This document shows, piece after piece, positions 48,205-57,353 of a stretch of DNA of 64,000 nucleotides. Position numbers and translations under genes: made by a program. Source of the DNA: Alphaproteobacteria bacterium (GTDB lineage Bacteria; Pseudomonadota; Alphaproteobacteria; Rhodobacterales; Rhodobacteraceae); the NCBI GenBank assembly GCA_030429495.1, contig JAUIFH010000001.1, positions 496,001 to 560,000 of the forward strand, read 5' to 3'. Under the pieces are notes generated by a model, which was given only the letters and a program-made list of their open reading frames with translations, had not been told where the DNA came from and searched no databases. Numbering within the stretch: the first letter of the stretch is position 1; each line of letters begins with the position of its first letter.

Positions 48205-49037
48205 AGCGCGCGGTCGAAGCCGACCTTCCAGCGGTCCGCGCGTTCCTGTCCGCCCGGGTGTCGCGGGCGATGTTTCCCTTGTCCAATCTCGACCGCTTCG
48301 GCCTTGATGGCGATCACGACTACGCCCCGTCAATGTGGATCGCCGAGCGGCGCGGTGTGGTGAGTGGCGTATTGGCAGTCGGACGGGCCGGAATGGTGAT
48401 GCCGAACCTTGACGGGAACGATCCTGCCGCCGCTGTCGGCATTCTGCGTGGACGCGAAATCGCGGGCCTGATCGGCCCGACCGAAGAGGTGCGCCCCCTG
48501 CTGGCCATCCTGGGACTTGCCGGCCATCCGGCCACGCTTGATAGGGACGAACCGCATTTCGAACTCGGCCTCGACGAACTGAGGGTGCCGGACGGCGAAG
48601 GCTGCTTGTTGCCGCTTGAGGCCGCCCATTCCGAGGAAATGATCCACTGGCGAACTGAATACAATGTGGAGGCAAATGGCCTACCGCGCGGAAAGGCGGA
48701 GGCAGAGGCCCGAACCGCGTACCAGAACTATGTTGCCGCGGATTCACACAGGGTCCTCATGTCAGGCGGCGCACCGCTTGCCACGTCGGGCTTCAACGCC
48801 TTCCTGCCCGATATCGTCCAGATTGGCGGCGTCTATACGCCCCCCCGTTTGCGCGGGCGCGGCCATGCCCGCCGGATCGTGGCGCTGCATCTGGCTGAGG
48901 CGCGGGCGCGGGGTGTGACGCGAGCCACGCTTTTTTCCGGCTCCGACATGGCGTCACGGGCCTACAGGTCTATCGGTTTCCGGCAGATCGGCGATTGGTC
49001 GCTTGTCATCTTCGACGGAAAGCCGGTGGTGTCATGA
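48201..49037 (+). CDS. GNAT-family N-acetyltransferase
   Basis: A 278-aa protein. The acetyl-CoA-binding GNAT core is in the C-terminal half: IVQIGGVYTPPRLRGRGHARRIVALHLAEARARGV with the R-G-R-G-H-A loop for the pyrophosphate, then ATLFSGSDMASRAYRSIGFRQIG. The N-terminal half (PAVRAFLSARVSRAMFPLSNL...) is a degenerate second GNAT-like domain, as in FR47/ArgA-type two-domain proteins. The substrate is unknown. GTG 48201 overlaps the rsmE stop, and the stop overlaps the next gene, so it is part of the rsmE transcript. Confidence 0.8.
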   Translation: MKRAVEADLPAVRAFLSARVSRAMFPLSNLDRFGLDGDHDYAPSMWIAERRGVVSGVLAVGRAGMVMPNLDGNDPAAAVGILRGREIAGLIGPTEEVRPLLAILGLAGHPATLDRDEPHFELGLDELRVPDGEGCLLPLEAAHSEEMIHWRTEYNVEANGLPRGKAEAEARTAYQNYVAADSHRVLMSGGAPLATSGFNAFLPDIVQIGGVYTPPRLRGRGHARRIVALHLAEARARGVTRATLFSGSDMASRAYRSIGFRQIGDWSLVIFDGKPVVS

Positions 49038-49543
49038 TCCGCCCCGCGGTCAAGGCGCGTCTGCATCGCTGGCGCGAGGTCATCGCGGCGGCTCTGCTAT
49101 TTCTCCTCGCGGGATGGCTGTTCCTGCTGGGCGGCTGGCTCTTACAGGGCATCGGGCTGATCCTCGCGGCGCTGGCGCTTGGCTGGGGCGTGATCGCGGG
49201 GCGGCGGATACGGTTCCTGCGCGGTGTCGCAGCGCCGGGGGTGGTCGAGGTCGACGAGGGGCAGGTGGGCTACTGGGGGCCGAGTTTCGGCGGTTTCATC
49301 GCGCTTGCCGATCTGGCCGAACTGCGTCTGGCCGAAACCGGCGGCGCCCGCCACTGGCGGATGCGCACCCATGGCGGCGATGTCCTGACCATCCCGGTCG
49401 ATGCGGCCGGCGCCGAACGGCTCTATGACGCATTCGCCACCCTTCCGGGCATCGACATGGCCGCCTTGACCGCGGCACTCGACCGCGGCGTCGGCACGCT
49501 GCCCTTGTGGAAACGCGCTGCTCCATCACTTCCGCGTCGGTAA
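49034..49543 (+). CDS. Hypothetical membrane protein with two helices
   Basis: A 169-aa protein. Residues about 16-55 are two closely packed membrane helices (VIAAALLFLLAGWLFLLGG and IGLILAALALGWGVIAG), followed by a soluble C-terminal domain of about 110 residues with a glycine-rich VDEGQVGYWGPSFGGFIAL start, PH-like in pattern. I do not recognise a characterised family. The ATG overlaps the acetyltransferase stop, making it the third gene of the rsmE group. Function unknown. Confidence 0.7.
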   Translation: MIRPAVKARLHRWREVIAAALLFLLAGWLFLLGGWLLQGIGLILAALALGWGVIAGRRIRFLRGVAAPGVVEVDEGQVGYWGPSFGGFIALADLAELRLAETGGARHWRMRTHGGDVLTIPVDAAGAERLYDAFATLPGIDMAALTAALDRGVGTLPLWKRAAPSLPRR

Positions 49544-49551
49544 GCGATCAC

Positions 49552-49564
49552 AACATGTCATGTT
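49552..49564. promoter_or_regulatory. Palindrome upstream of gshA
   Basis: AACATG (49552-49557) and CATGTT (49559-49564) form a perfect inverted repeat around one base, 94 bases before the gshA ATG. It may be an operator; no regulator is encoded next to it. TTGACT at 49594-49599 is a possible -35 box. Confidence 0.35.
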
Positions 49565-49657
49565 TTCGCACAGACAATCCGCGCCGCGCGGGGTTGACTT
49601 GGGCAGAGCGGCGTTTCACGTAATTGCGTCCCTGTCAGCCAAGAGATCGAGGCCCCC

Positions 49658-51028
49658 ATGTCCATTCCCCAATCCGGCGGCGGCCCGGTCGAACGGTTCG
49701 AGCAGTTGGCCGAATATCTCGAATCCGGCTGCAAACCCGCTGATGACTGGCGCATCGGGACCGAGCACGAGAAGTTCGGATACTGCAAGGACATGCTGAA
49801 ACCGCTGCCCTATGATGGCCCGCGCTCGATCCGCGCCATGCTTGAAGGACTGCGCGACCGCTACGGGTGGGACCCGGTGTTCGAGCAGGACAACATCATC
49901 GGGCTGACCAAGGACGGCGCCAATGTGTCGCTCGAACCGGGGGGGCAGCTTGAGCTGTCAGGGGCGCCGCTTGAAACCATTCACCAGACTTGCGACGAGG
50001 TGAACGAACACCTGCGCGAAGTCCAGTCCGTCGCGGACGTCATCGGCGCGCGGTTCATCGGACTGGGTGCGGCACCGGAATGGACGCATGAGCAGATGCC
50101 GATGATGCCGAAAGGGCGCTACCGGCTGATGACCGAGTATATGGGGCGCGTCGGCACCCACGGCACGCAGATGATGTATCGGACCTGCACCGTGCAGGTG
50201 AACCTCGATTTCGCGTCCGAGGCCGACATGGTGAAGAAGCTGCGCGTGGCGCTGTCGCTTCAGCCCGTGGCCACCGCGCTCTTTGCCAATTCGCCCTTCT
50301 TCGAAGGCAAGCCGAACGGCCACAAGTCATGGCGCAGCCGCATCTGGCGCAGCCTCGACGACGCGCGGACCGGAATGCTGCCCTTCATGTTCGAGGACGG
50401 CGCAGGCTTCCAGCGTTATGTCGACTACGCGCTCGATGTGCCGATGTATTTCGTCTACCGGGACGGAAAATACATCAATGCGCTGGGCCAGTCGTTCCGT
50501 GATTTTCTGAAAGGCGAACTGCCCGCACTGCCGGGCGAAAAGCCGACGCTGTCGGACTGGGCCGATCACCTGACCACGATCTTCCCCGAGGCGCGGATCA
50601 AGAAATACATGGAAATGCGCGGCGCCGATGGCGGGCCCTGGCGGCGGCTTTGCGCGCTGCCGGCCTTCTGGGTCGGCTTGCTCTACGACGCCTCTGCGCT
50701 CGATGCGGCGTGGGATATCGCGAAGGGCTGGGATGCGGAAACGCGCGAGGCTTTGCGGGTTGCGGCCTCGGTCGACGCGCTTCAGGCAGAGGTCGCCGGT
50801 ATCCGGATGCACGACCTCGCCCGCGAGGTCGTGGCCATCGCGGAAGGCGGGCTGAAGGCAAGGGCGCGCCCGGGGGCAGGCGGCCTTGTGCCCGACGAGA
50901 CGCATTTCCTGAACGCCCTGCAGGAAAGCATCGAGACCGGCAAGGTTCCCGCCGATGAGCTGCTTGAGAAGTATCACGGCGAATGGGGCGGCGACCTGAC
51001 CCGAATATACGCCGAATACAGCTACTGA
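49658..51028 (+). CDS. gshA: Glutamate-cysteine ligase, plant/alphaproteobacterial type
   Basis: A 456-aa enzyme of the class III (plant-like) gamma-glutamylcysteine synthetases, first step of glutathione synthesis. Key regions: WRIGTEHEKFGY (ATP/Mg), NVSLEPGGQLELSGAPLETIHQTC, MPKGRYRLMTEYMGRVGTHGTQMMYRTCTVQVNLDF (split in the family into MPKGRYRLM and TQMMYRTCTVQVNLD) and MEMRGADGGPWRRLCALPAFWVGLLYD. The length matches alphaproteobacterial members. No gshB is in the window. Confidence 0.93.
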   Translation: MSIPQSGGGPVERFEQLAEYLESGCKPADDWRIGTEHEKFGYCKDMLKPLPYDGPRSIRAMLEGLRDRYGWDPVFEQDNIIGLTKDGANVSLEPGGQLELSGAPLETIHQTCDEVNEHLREVQSVADVIGARFIGLGAAPEWTHEQMPMMPKGRYRLMTEYMGRVGTHGTQMMYRTCTVQVNLDFASEADMVKKLRVALSLQPVATALFANSPFFEGKPNGHKSWRSRIWRSLDDARTGMLPFMFEDGAGFQRYVDYALDVPMYFVYRDGKYINALGQSFRDFLKGELPALPGEKPTLSDWADHLTTIFPEARIKKYMEMRGADGGPWRRLCALPAFWVGLLYDASALDAAWDIAKGWDAETREALRVAASVDALQAEVAGIRMHDLAREVVAIAEGGLKARARPGAGGLVPDETHFLNALQESIETGKVPADELLEKYHGEWGGDLTRIYAEYSY

Positions 51029-51135
51029 CCCCGAGTGCTGGCAGGCCCCTCGCGTTGACCCGTTTCGGACCGGAATGGTAGGCATTGCCGGTAACGATGC
51101 GCGAAGTGTGCACGGTGATGAGGGGGCAGCGGATC

Positions 51136-52242
51136 ATGAGCGGATGGAAGCTTCGGGACGGCCCGCTCACGATTGAAACGGTCGGGGACGCGCTGGCGAT
51201 TCCCTTCGGCGGTGGCAAGGAACGCGCTGTGACACGGGCGGCGGGCGTGTTCGATGCCGGGGGAAATTATCTGGAGCGCGCGATCTGCTGGCGCAACTCG
51301 ACAACCCCGGTGACCCGCCATCCACAACAGGAAACGGGATACGAGGTCAGCGAGGAGATCGGCGGACGCTGGCTGTTCGGCGGAATGCTCTATGCCCATT
51401 TTGGCCATTTCCTTTGCGAATCCACGTCGCGGCTTTGGGCGGCGGGGCAAGTGTCCGAACCCGTTGACGGGATATTCTTCTTTCCCAAGAAGCGCTTGGG
51501 GCGGCCCCGGCGGCTCGTGAACGAACTGCAACCATGGATTCGTGCGGCGGGTGTCGATCTTCCGATCCGCATCGCCAACGATCCGGTGCGTATCGAAAAG
51601 CTCGTGATCCCGGATCAGGGCTTCGGCACCGGCGACATGATCTGCGGCGCGCCGGAATACCGACGCTACGCTGCGCAGGATTTCGGCCGGGGCATCGACG
51701 CCGACGGTGCCGAGAAAATCTACATCTCACGCTCTCGGTTGTTCTCCAAGCGCGGACGGCTGTTGGGAGAGGCGCATATCGAGGCGGCGTTCGCCGCCGA
51801 GGGCTACCGCATCTTCCATCCGCAGGAACATTCGCTGAGCGAGCAGATCGCGCAGTACAAGGCGGCGCGCACGGTCGTGTCGCAGGATTGTTCGGCCCTG
51901 CATCTGGCCGCGTTCTTCGCCCGGCCGGATGACCGGGTCGCGATCATCATTCGGCGGCCCGGCGACACGATCGGGGATTTCCTCAGCCAGTATCGCAGCT
52001 TTTGCGGCCTTGCGCCGCTGGTGGTGGACCATGTCGGCCAGCTTCACAGCTTCGAGGGTGCCCGGCTTGGCCAGATGAGCGAGGTCTATGCCGAGGTCGA
52101 CTTCGCCGCACTCGGCGCTGCACTGCACGAAGGCGGCTTTCTGAGATCGCCGGTGCTTCCGGGCCCGGACCGTGCGGACATCGCGACGGAGATCACGGCC
52201 CTGTCGGAGCGGCTTGGAGCACCGATCGTTCCGGTCGCCTGA
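51136..52242 (+). CDS. Glycosyltransferase family 61-like protein
   Basis: About 368 aa from ATG 51136. The GT61/DUF563 pattern is visible in GGMLYAHFGHFLCESTSRLWA, IPDQGFGTGDMI, AEKIYISRSRLFSKRGRLLGE and EHSLSEQIAQYKAARTVVSQDCSALHLAAFFARPD (given here in parts: EHSLSEQIAQYKAAR and SQDCSALHLAAF), the last being the nucleotide-sugar site with the Asp-Cys-Ser-Ala segment in place of the more common GxHG-type motif. It probably adds a sugar to a surface or capsular polymer. ATG 51136 has AGGGGG nine bases upstream; ATGs at 51097 and 51118 are in frame. It stands alone between gshA and a convergent gene. Confidence 0.75.
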   Translation: MSGWKLRDGPLTIETVGDALAIPFGGGKERAVTRAAGVFDAGGNYLERAICWRNSTTPVTRHPQQETGYEVSEEIGGRWLFGGMLYAHFGHFLCESTSRLWAAGQVSEPVDGIFFFPKKRLGRPRRLVNELQPWIRAAGVDLPIRIANDPVRIEKLVIPDQGFGTGDMICGAPEYRRYAAQDFGRGIDADGAEKIYISRSRLFSKRGRLLGEAHIEAAFAAEGYRIFHPQEHSLSEQIAQYKAARTVVSQDCSALHLAAFFARPDDRVAIIIRRPGDTIGDFLSQYRSFCGLAPLVVDHVGQLHSFEGARLGQMSEVYAEVDFAALGAALHEGGFLRSPVLPGPDRADIATEITALSERLGAPIVPVA

Positions 52243-52259
52243 GACGCCAGGGTGTCGCG

Positions 52260-52520
52260 TCAGCGGTTGATCGTCACGCCGGTCACGAAGGCGCGCACCT
52301 TTGCTTCTGCCATCTCGCACGGCTTCAGCCGGTCCCCGTTGCCCAGCCGGTAGTGATTCAGGCTGATATAGTCGTTGCCGCCCAGTTCCCGCGCCACGAG
52401 CTTTGCGCTGCGCCCGCCGGCAAACAGCGTCTTCTCGATGCGGTAGCGCCGCCCCTGAAACGTCCCCTCGCTGTAGCCGTCCGGAATCGCGTCAAGCCCG
52501 GTTCTGAACGGATCGCTCAC
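52260..52520 (-). CDS. 86-aa conserved hypothetical protein behind plsY
   Basis: A small soluble protein from GTG 52520, which overlaps the plsY stop. It contains YSEGTFQGRRYRIEKTLFAGG and KLVARELGGNDYISLNHYRL, ending KVRAFVTGVTINR. The residue pattern suggests a compact beta-rich fold with a conserved basic face. I do not recognise a function. Coupling to plsY and close spacing to the pyr genes point to a real gene of the same operon. Confidence 0.65.
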   Translation of the reverse strand: MSDPFRTGLDAIPDGYSEGTFQGRRYRIEKTLFAGGRSAKLVARELGGNDYISLNHYRLGNGDRLKPCEMAEAKVRAFVTGVTINR

Positions 52521-53125
52521 TTCTTTCCGCCGATCTTGGGCTCGGTTCCCGCGCGCAGCCGCTCGATGTTGGGAAGGTGCCGCCAGAAGACCAGCGTGGC
52601 GAGGGTCACGATCAGGATCACCATGTCGCCATGGCCGAGGAATCCGGCCCAGATCGCCGCGAGCGCGGCCGAGACGAGCGCCGAGAGAGAGGAGATGCGG
52701 CTGATGACGGCCGTGACCAGCCATGTTGCGCAAGCCGCAAGGCCCACCGGGAAGGCCAGTGCGAGCAGCGTGCCGAGGAAGGTCGCAACCCCCTTGCCCC
52801 CCTTGAAGCCCAGCCAGACCGGAAAGAGGTGCCCGAGGAAAGCGGTCAGCCCGGCCATCTGCGCCGTGTCTTCGCCAGCGACAGCGCGTGCCACGAGGAC
52901 CGCCGCCGCCCCCTTGCCACCGTCGAGGATCAGCGTCGCGAGTGCCGCCACCTTGTTACCGGTACGAAGCACGTTCGTCGCGCCGATATTGCCCGATCCG
53001 ATGGACCTGAGGTCGCCGAGGCCCATCAGTCTGGTGATGACGACGCCGAAGGGGATGGAACCGAGGAGGTAGCCAAGCACTGCGGCAAGAATCAGGATCA
53101 GCGGTCCGCTCGTCAGTTCCGGCAT
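52517..53125 (-). CDS. plsY: Acyl-phosphate:glycerol-3-phosphate acyltransferase
   Basis: A 202-aa five-helix membrane enzyme making lysophosphatidic acid. Signature loops: GSIPFGVVITRLMGLGDLRSIGSGNIGATNVLRTGNK (motif 1 in LRSIGSGNIGATN), LDGGKGAAAVLVAR (motif 2) and LGFKGGKGVATFLG (motif 3). It starts one base after the pyrC-like stop on the minus strand, so it belongs to the pyrB operon. The C-terminal tail is basic (RLRAGTEPKIGGKK). Confidence 0.93.
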   Translation of the reverse strand: MPELTSGPLILILAAVLGYLLGSIPFGVVITRLMGLGDLRSIGSGNIGATNVLRTGNKVAALATLILDGGKGAAAVLVARAVAGEDTAQMAGLTAFLGHLFPVWLGFKGGKGVATFLGTLLALAFPVGLAACATWLVTAVISRISSLSALVSAALAAIWAGFLGHGDMVILIVTLATLVFWRHLPNIERLRAGTEPKIGGKK

Positions 53126-53126
53126 C

Positions 53127-54404
53127 TTACGCCTCCGCCTTGAATACCTGTTCGCCCGCGACCCAGGTCGCCAGCACCCTGCCTTCCATCCGCTGTCCGT
53201 CGAACGGCGTGTTCTTGGACTTGGAGTTGAGCGTGAAGCGATCCAGAACGAAAGGCGCGTCGGGGTCGAACAGGACCAGATCGGCCGGTGCCCCTTCGGC
53301 GAGCCGCCCCTGCGGCAGGCCGAGCCGTTTGGCTGGGTTGAGCGCCATGGCGCGGAAAAGCTGGGGCAGAGTCAGCTGGCCTGCATGGTAAAGCCGCATC
53401 GCGGCGGGCAGGAAGGTTTCCAAGGCGACGGCACCGCTCGCTGCATCCTCGAACGGCAGGCGTTTGCTTTCCTCGTCCTGCGGCGTGTGCATCGAAGAGA
53501 TGATGTCGATAAGGCCGGAGGCGACGGCTTCGACCACCGCCAGCCGGTCGTCTTCCGACCGCAAGGGGGGCTTGACCTTGAAGAAGGTGCGGTAGTCGCC
53601 GACGTCGAATTCGTTCAAGGTCAGGTGGTGGATCGAGGTGCCTGCGGTCACGTCGAAACCGTTGTTTTTGGCACGTTCCAGCGGGGGCAGGGCGCGGGCG
53701 GTGGTGATCTGGTCGAAGTGGTACTTCACCCCGGTCATCTCGACCATTCCCATGTCGCGGTCGATCCCGATGCGTTCGGCCATCGGGCTGACGCCGGGCA
53801 GGCCTCGGAGCGAAGCGAACTTTCCGGAGGTCGTGGCGGCCCCGGCGGAAAGGCCCGGTTCCTGCGGGTGGCCCATGACGAGCGCGTTCAGCGACCGGGC
53901 ATAAGTCAGGGCGCGGGACAGCACCTTGGTATTGCTAACCACATGATCGCAATCGGTAAATGCGATGGCCCCAGCGTCGAGCAGGAACCCGATCTCGGTC
54001 ATCTCTCTCCCCTCGCGGCCCTTTGTCAGCGCGGCCATGTGGCGGATGCGGACGGGGCAGGCCTCCGCCGCGCGGCGGGTGACGAATTCGAGCGTTTCGG
54101 GATTGTCGATGGCCGGGTTCGTGTCGGGCCGGGCGACGATCGTGGTGACGCCACCTGCGGCGGCGGCGAGGCCTGCCGAGCGGAAGCTTTCCTTATGCCG
54201 CTCGCCCGGCTCGCCGATTTTCACGCCCAGATCGACAATGCCGGGGGCGAGGCATTTGCCGCCGCAGTCAATGATGTCTGCGTCTTTCGGGGCCTTCGCA
54301 TCACCGATCCCGGCGATGAGGCCGTTCTCGATCAGCAGGCTGCCGGTGGTTTCGGTCAGCCCCTCGGGGTCGATCAGGCGGGCGTTGGTGAGGAGGGTGG
54401 TCAT
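53127..54404 (-). CDS. pyrX: Dihydroorotase-like protein lacking metal ligands (PyrC'/PyrX type)
   Basis: A 425-aa member of the type I dihydroorotase family. The zinc-binding HxH motif (DxHVHxREPG in active enzymes) is replaced by DLGVKIGEPG at residues 58-67, so both histidines are gone (Gly and Lys). The late ligand aspartate in SDHAPH is Met in SSMHTPQ (303-309). Remaining ligands such as the histidine in VMGHP are kept. Loss of three ligands indicates no dihydroorotase activity. It is next to pyrB (one small gene between), and in Pseudomonas such inactive subunits are required for assembly of aspartate carbamoyltransferase; I infer the same role here. A true dihydroorotase must be elsewhere in the genome. 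Confidence 0.85.
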   Translation of the reverse strand: MTTLLTNARLIDPEGLTETTGSLLIENGLIAGIGDAKAPKDADIIDCGGKCLAPGIVDLGVKIGEPGERHKESFRSAGLAAAAGGVTTIVARPDTNPAIDNPETLEFVTRRAAEACPVRIRHMAALTKGREGREMTEIGFLLDAGAIAFTDCDHVVSNTKVLSRALTYARSLNALVMGHPQEPGLSAGAATTSGKFASLRGLPGVSPMAERIGIDRDMGMVEMTGVKYHFDQITTARALPPLERAKNNGFDVTAGTSIHHLTLNEFDVGDYRTFFKVKPPLRSEDDRLAVVEAVASGLIDIISSMHTPQDEESKRLPFEDAASGAVALETFLPAAMRLYHAGQLTLPQLFRAMALNPAKRLGLPQGRLAEGAPADLVLFDPDAPFVLDRFTLNSKSKNTPFDGQRMEGRVLATWVAGEQVFKAEA

Positions 54405-54874
54405 TGCCGACGGTCCTGCTGTGAGCTTTCAAATCGACGCGCTGAATCGTCGAAAGTCTCTGCCAGTTCGTGCAGTGCCAATTTCAACCAGTTGAAATGT
54501 GCAGGCCAAAACGCATCGTCCCGGAGATTCGCATTGCGCCAGAAAAGTTCGATCTTGGCATCTGCCTGCGAGTTGCCGACGTGTACGTCTACGCGCGCCC
54601 CACCGCGCGTCAGCGCTCTGTCAGGTTGCGCCACCAGCTCTTGAATGAACGCGATCCCCCACCTGTTCATGGTAAGGAATTGCGCGCTGATCCGATCCTC
54701 GTTCAGCACCGCGGTCATCCGAAGCCTAAAGCCGCATTGGAACCGCCCTATGAATTCTCGGTATCCCTCGTTGCCCCCCACCACAACAGGCACATCGGGA
54801 GTATGGACGGTCGGACCTCCATTGTGTGTTCCAAACGCGGAACAGTATTCACGATAGAAATCCGCGTAACTCAC
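54401..54874 (-). CDS. 157-aa unknown protein inserted between pyrB and the pyrC-like gene
   Basis: A soluble protein with overlapping codons on both sides (4 bases with pyrB and 4 with the pyrC-like gene). It contains [47 protein letters not shown] and [23 protein letters not shown], rich in aromatics and charged residues. Its codon use is a little AT-richer than that of the pyr genes (TCAAATCG, CGTCGAAAG stretches). I do not recognise a family; the pattern (long alpha-beta protein with a WRN/HFNW C-terminal half) weakly resembles nuclease-associated DUFs. It may be a later insertion or a partner of the pyr complex. Confidence 0.6.
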   Translation of the reverse strand: MSYADFYREYCSAFGTHNGGPTVHTPDVPVVVGGNEGYREFIGRFQCGFRLRMTAVLNEDRISAQFLTMNRWGIAFIQELVAQPDRALTRGGARVDVHVGNSQADAKIELFWRNANLRDDAFWPAHFNWLKLALHELAETFDDSARRFESSQQDRRQ

Positions 54875-55833
54875 ACCATCACCCCCACCGCCTGCCGTCC
54901 GCGCTCGGCCCTCAGGTTGCGGGCCAGCAGGTCCATGCAGGCCATGCGCACCGCGACGCCCATCTCGACCTGATCCTGAATGACGCTGCGGTTGATGTCG
55001 TCGGCGAGCTCGCCGTCGATCTCCACCCCCCGGTTCATCGGGCCGGGATGCATGACGATGGCGTCCTCCTTGGCATGAGCCAGTTTCTCGGCGTCTAGCC
55101 CGTAGCGGTGGTAATATTCCCGCTCAGACGGGATGAAGCCGCCGTCCATCCGCTCTTTCTGAAGGCGCAGCATCATTACGACGTCGCAGTCCTTCAGCCC
55201 CTCGCGCATGTCCTCATAAACCTCGCAGCCGAGGTCCCGAATGCCCGAGGGCATCAGCGTCGGGGGCGCGATCAGGCGGATGCGGTTTTCCATCTTGCCA
55301 AGCAGGATCAGGTTCGAGCGGGCCACGCGGCTGTGCGCGATGTCGCCGCAGATCGCCACGGTCAGGCGCTGGATGCGGCCCTTGGCGCGGCGGATGGTGA
55401 GGCCATCGAGCAAGGCCTGCGTCGGGTGTTCGTGCCGCCCGTCGCCCGCGTTCAGGACGGCGCAGTTGACCTTTTGCGCCAGAAGGTCGACGGCGCCGGA
55501 GGCCGGGTGGCGCACGACCAGCAGGTCAGGATGCATCGCGTTCAGCGTCAGCGCGGTGTCGATCAGCGTTTCACCCTTCTTCACGGAAGAATGCTGCATC
55601 GCCATGTTCATCACATCGGCGCCGAGCCTTTTGCCTGCCAGTTCGAACGAGGCCTGCGTCCGGGTGGACGCCTCGAAGAACATGTTTATCTGGGTCATGC
55701 CTTCCAGCGCGTCGGAATGCTTCACGGTGCGCCGGTTCAGTTCGACATATTTCTCGGACAGGTCGAGGACGGTGCGAATCTCCTCCGGGGCCAGATGTTC
55801 GATGCCCAGAAGGTGACGCGCGCGGAATGTCAT
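54871..55833 (-). CDS. pyrB: Aspartate carbamoyltransferase catalytic chain
   Basis: A 320-aa enzyme forming carbamoyl aspartate in pyrimidine synthesis. The carbamoyl phosphate loop is [21 protein letters not shown] with the S-T-R-T motif; [44 protein letters not shown]; and [11 protein letters not shown]. No regulatory chain pyrI is present; the inactive dihydroorotase downstream is the likely structural partner. ATG 55833 begins [14 protein letters not shown]; an upstream frame to 55890 has no ribosome site. It is the first gene of the operon pyrB-unknown-pyrX-plsY-unknown. Confidence 0.94.
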   Translation of the reverse strand: MTFRARHLLGIEHLAPEEIRTVLDLSEKYVELNRRTVKHSDALEGMTQINMFFEASTRTQASFELAGKRLGADVMNMAMQHSSVKKGETLIDTALTLNAMHPDLLVVRHPASGAVDLLAQKVNCAVLNAGDGRHEHPTQALLDGLTIRRAKGRIQRLTVAICGDIAHSRVARSNLILLGKMENRIRLIAPPTLMPSGIRDLGCEVYEDMREGLKDCDVVMMLRLQKERMDGGFIPSEREYYHRYGLDAEKLAHAKEDAIVMHPGPMNRGVEIDGELADDINRSVIQDQVEMGVAVRMACMDLLARNLRAERGRQAVGVMV

Positions 55834-55942
55834 GAAGGTCTCCGTCCCCGTGTTCCGGGTGCTTATGACAAAAGCGCGCGGGTCGGGCAACGGTCAATGC
55901 GGGCGCTTGCCCCCGTCCGGCAGGGGGCCTAGCCTTGCGCGC

Positions 55943-56728
55943 ATGGAGTCGGCCCCCGCAGATATGGATTTTCAAGCCGCCAGGGCGCTTCTGGAATGGC
56001 AGATGGAGCTTGGCGCGGACGAGCCCATCGGCGACATGCCTGTCAACCGCTATGAGATCGCTGCGGCGGCGCCGAAACCGGTGGCCGCGGAAGTTGCGGC
56101 GCCGGCGCCCGATTCCGGTGCCGACCCGGTTGCAGCCGCCAGCGAGGCCGCCGCCGCCGCGACGAGCCTCGAGTCGCTGGCCGAGATCCAGTCGGCCTAT
56201 GAGCATTGCGAACTGAAGCGCGGCGCGCGCAATTTCGTCTTCGCCGACGGCAACCCGGAGGCCCGGGTCATGATCCTCGGCGAGGCGCCGGGACGCGACG
56301 AGGACCGGGAGGGGCGGCCGTTCGTAGGCCGGGCCGGGCAGCTTCTGGACCGGATGTTTGCGGCGATCGGTCTGGCGCGGACGGCCCATCATGCCGACGA
56401 GGCGCTTTACATCACAAACGTCATGCCCTGGCGCCCGCCGCAGAACCGCGATCCGGACCCGGCCGAGATCGCCATGATGCTGCCCTTCGTGAAGCGGCAT
56501 GTGGAGTTCGTGAACCCCGATATCCTCGTCCTGATGGGCAATACGCCCTGCGCCGCCGCCTTGGGCAAGCGCGGCATCCTGCGGCTGCGCGGGAACTGGA
56601 CCGAAGCCTTCGGGCGGCCTGCGATGCCGATGACGCACCCCGCCTACCTCCTGCGCAACCCGGCGGCGAAGCGCGAGGCATGGGCGGATTTGCTTGAGAT
56701 CAAGGCGCGGCTGGGAGGCGCAACATGA
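55943..56728 (+). CDS. Uracil-DNA glycosylase, family 4-like, with most cluster cysteines missing
   Basis: A 261-aa protein. Motif A is [20 protein letters not shown] (113-132), and motif B is HPAYLLR (232-238). It removes uracil from DNA. Family 4 enzymes carry a 4Fe-4S cluster held by four cysteines; here only one is evident (C89 in YEHCELKRG), while the position in [11 protein letters not shown] is Trp and the next one (EIAMMLPF) is Met. An alanine-rich linker (about 40-75) precedes the domain. ATG 55943 is the start by domain fit. It is divergent from pyrB and overlaps moaB by 4 bases. Confidence 0.85.
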   Translation: MESAPADMDFQAARALLEWQMELGADEPIGDMPVNRYEIAAAAPKPVAAEVAAPAPDSGADPVAAASEAAAAATSLESLAEIQSAYEHCELKRGARNFVFADGNPEARVMILGEAPGRDEDREGRPFVGRAGQLLDRMFAAIGLARTAHHADEALYITNVMPWRPPQNRDPDPAEIAMMLPFVKRHVEFVNPDILVLMGNTPCAAALGKRGILRLRGNWTEAFGRPAMPMTHPAYLLRNPAAKREAWADLLEIKARLGGAT

Positions 56729-57267
56729 GCCGTATCGATGAGACGAAAGACTTCATCCCGGTCCGCATCGCCGTCCTGACCGTGTCGGACACAAGGTCGC
56801 TGGCAGAGGACCGGTCGGGCAATACGCTCGTCGCGCGGCTGACCGGGGCGGGGCATGTGCTCGCGGACCGCAAGATCGTGCAGGACGAGCGTGCAGAGAT
56901 CGCAGCGCAGCTTCGGGCATGGGTCGCCGATCCGGGCGTCGATGTGGTGATTTCCACCGGCGGCACCGGACTGACAGGTCGCGACGTGACCGTCGAGGCG
57001 CATCGGGATGTCTATGAGAAGGAGATCGAGGCCTTCGCCACGGTCTTCACCATCGTCTCGATGCAGAAGATCGGAACCTCGGCGGTGCAGTCGCGTGCGA
57101 CCGGCGGTGTCGCGGGCGGCACCTATCTTTTCGCGCTGCCGGGCAGCCCGGGGGCCTGCAAGGATGCCTGGGACGAGATCCTGAAATGGCAGCTCGATTA
57201 TCGTCACCGGCCCTGCAATTTCGTGGAGATAATGCCGCGTCTCGACGAGCATCTGCGACGGAAGTAA
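56725..57267 (+). CDS. moaB: MoaB-type molybdopterin adenylyltransferase
   Basis: A 180-aa MoCF-domain protein. VRIAVLTVSDTRSLAEDRSGN at the N terminus, DVVISTGGTGLTGRDVTVEA in the middle (nucleotide-binding SGGTG-type loop) and LFALPGSPGACKDAWDEIL at the C terminus are the family marks. It adenylates molybdopterin before molybdenum insertion. The ATG overlaps the glycosylase stop. It works with the moaD/moaE products encoded at 43303-43993. Confidence 0.9.
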   Translation: MSRIDETKDFIPVRIAVLTVSDTRSLAEDRSGNTLVARLTGAGHVLADRKIVQDERAEIAAQLRAWVADPGVDVVISTGGTGLTGRDVTVEAHRDVYEKEIEAFATVFTIVSMQKIGTSAVQSRATGGVAGGTYLFALPGSPGACKDAWDEILKWQLDYRHRPCNFVEIMPRLDEHLRRK

Positions 57268-57353
57268 CGCCTTCGCGCGTTCAAGCCTTTGCGCTTGGAG
57301 GATCGGCCACGGGGGTCTAGAATTGAGCGCGGGGCGTAACGTAGCGTGAACAA

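Noticed and set aside
53127-54404. Active dihydroorotase
   Set aside because: Three of the usual metal ligands are replaced, so I call it a non-catalytic homologue.
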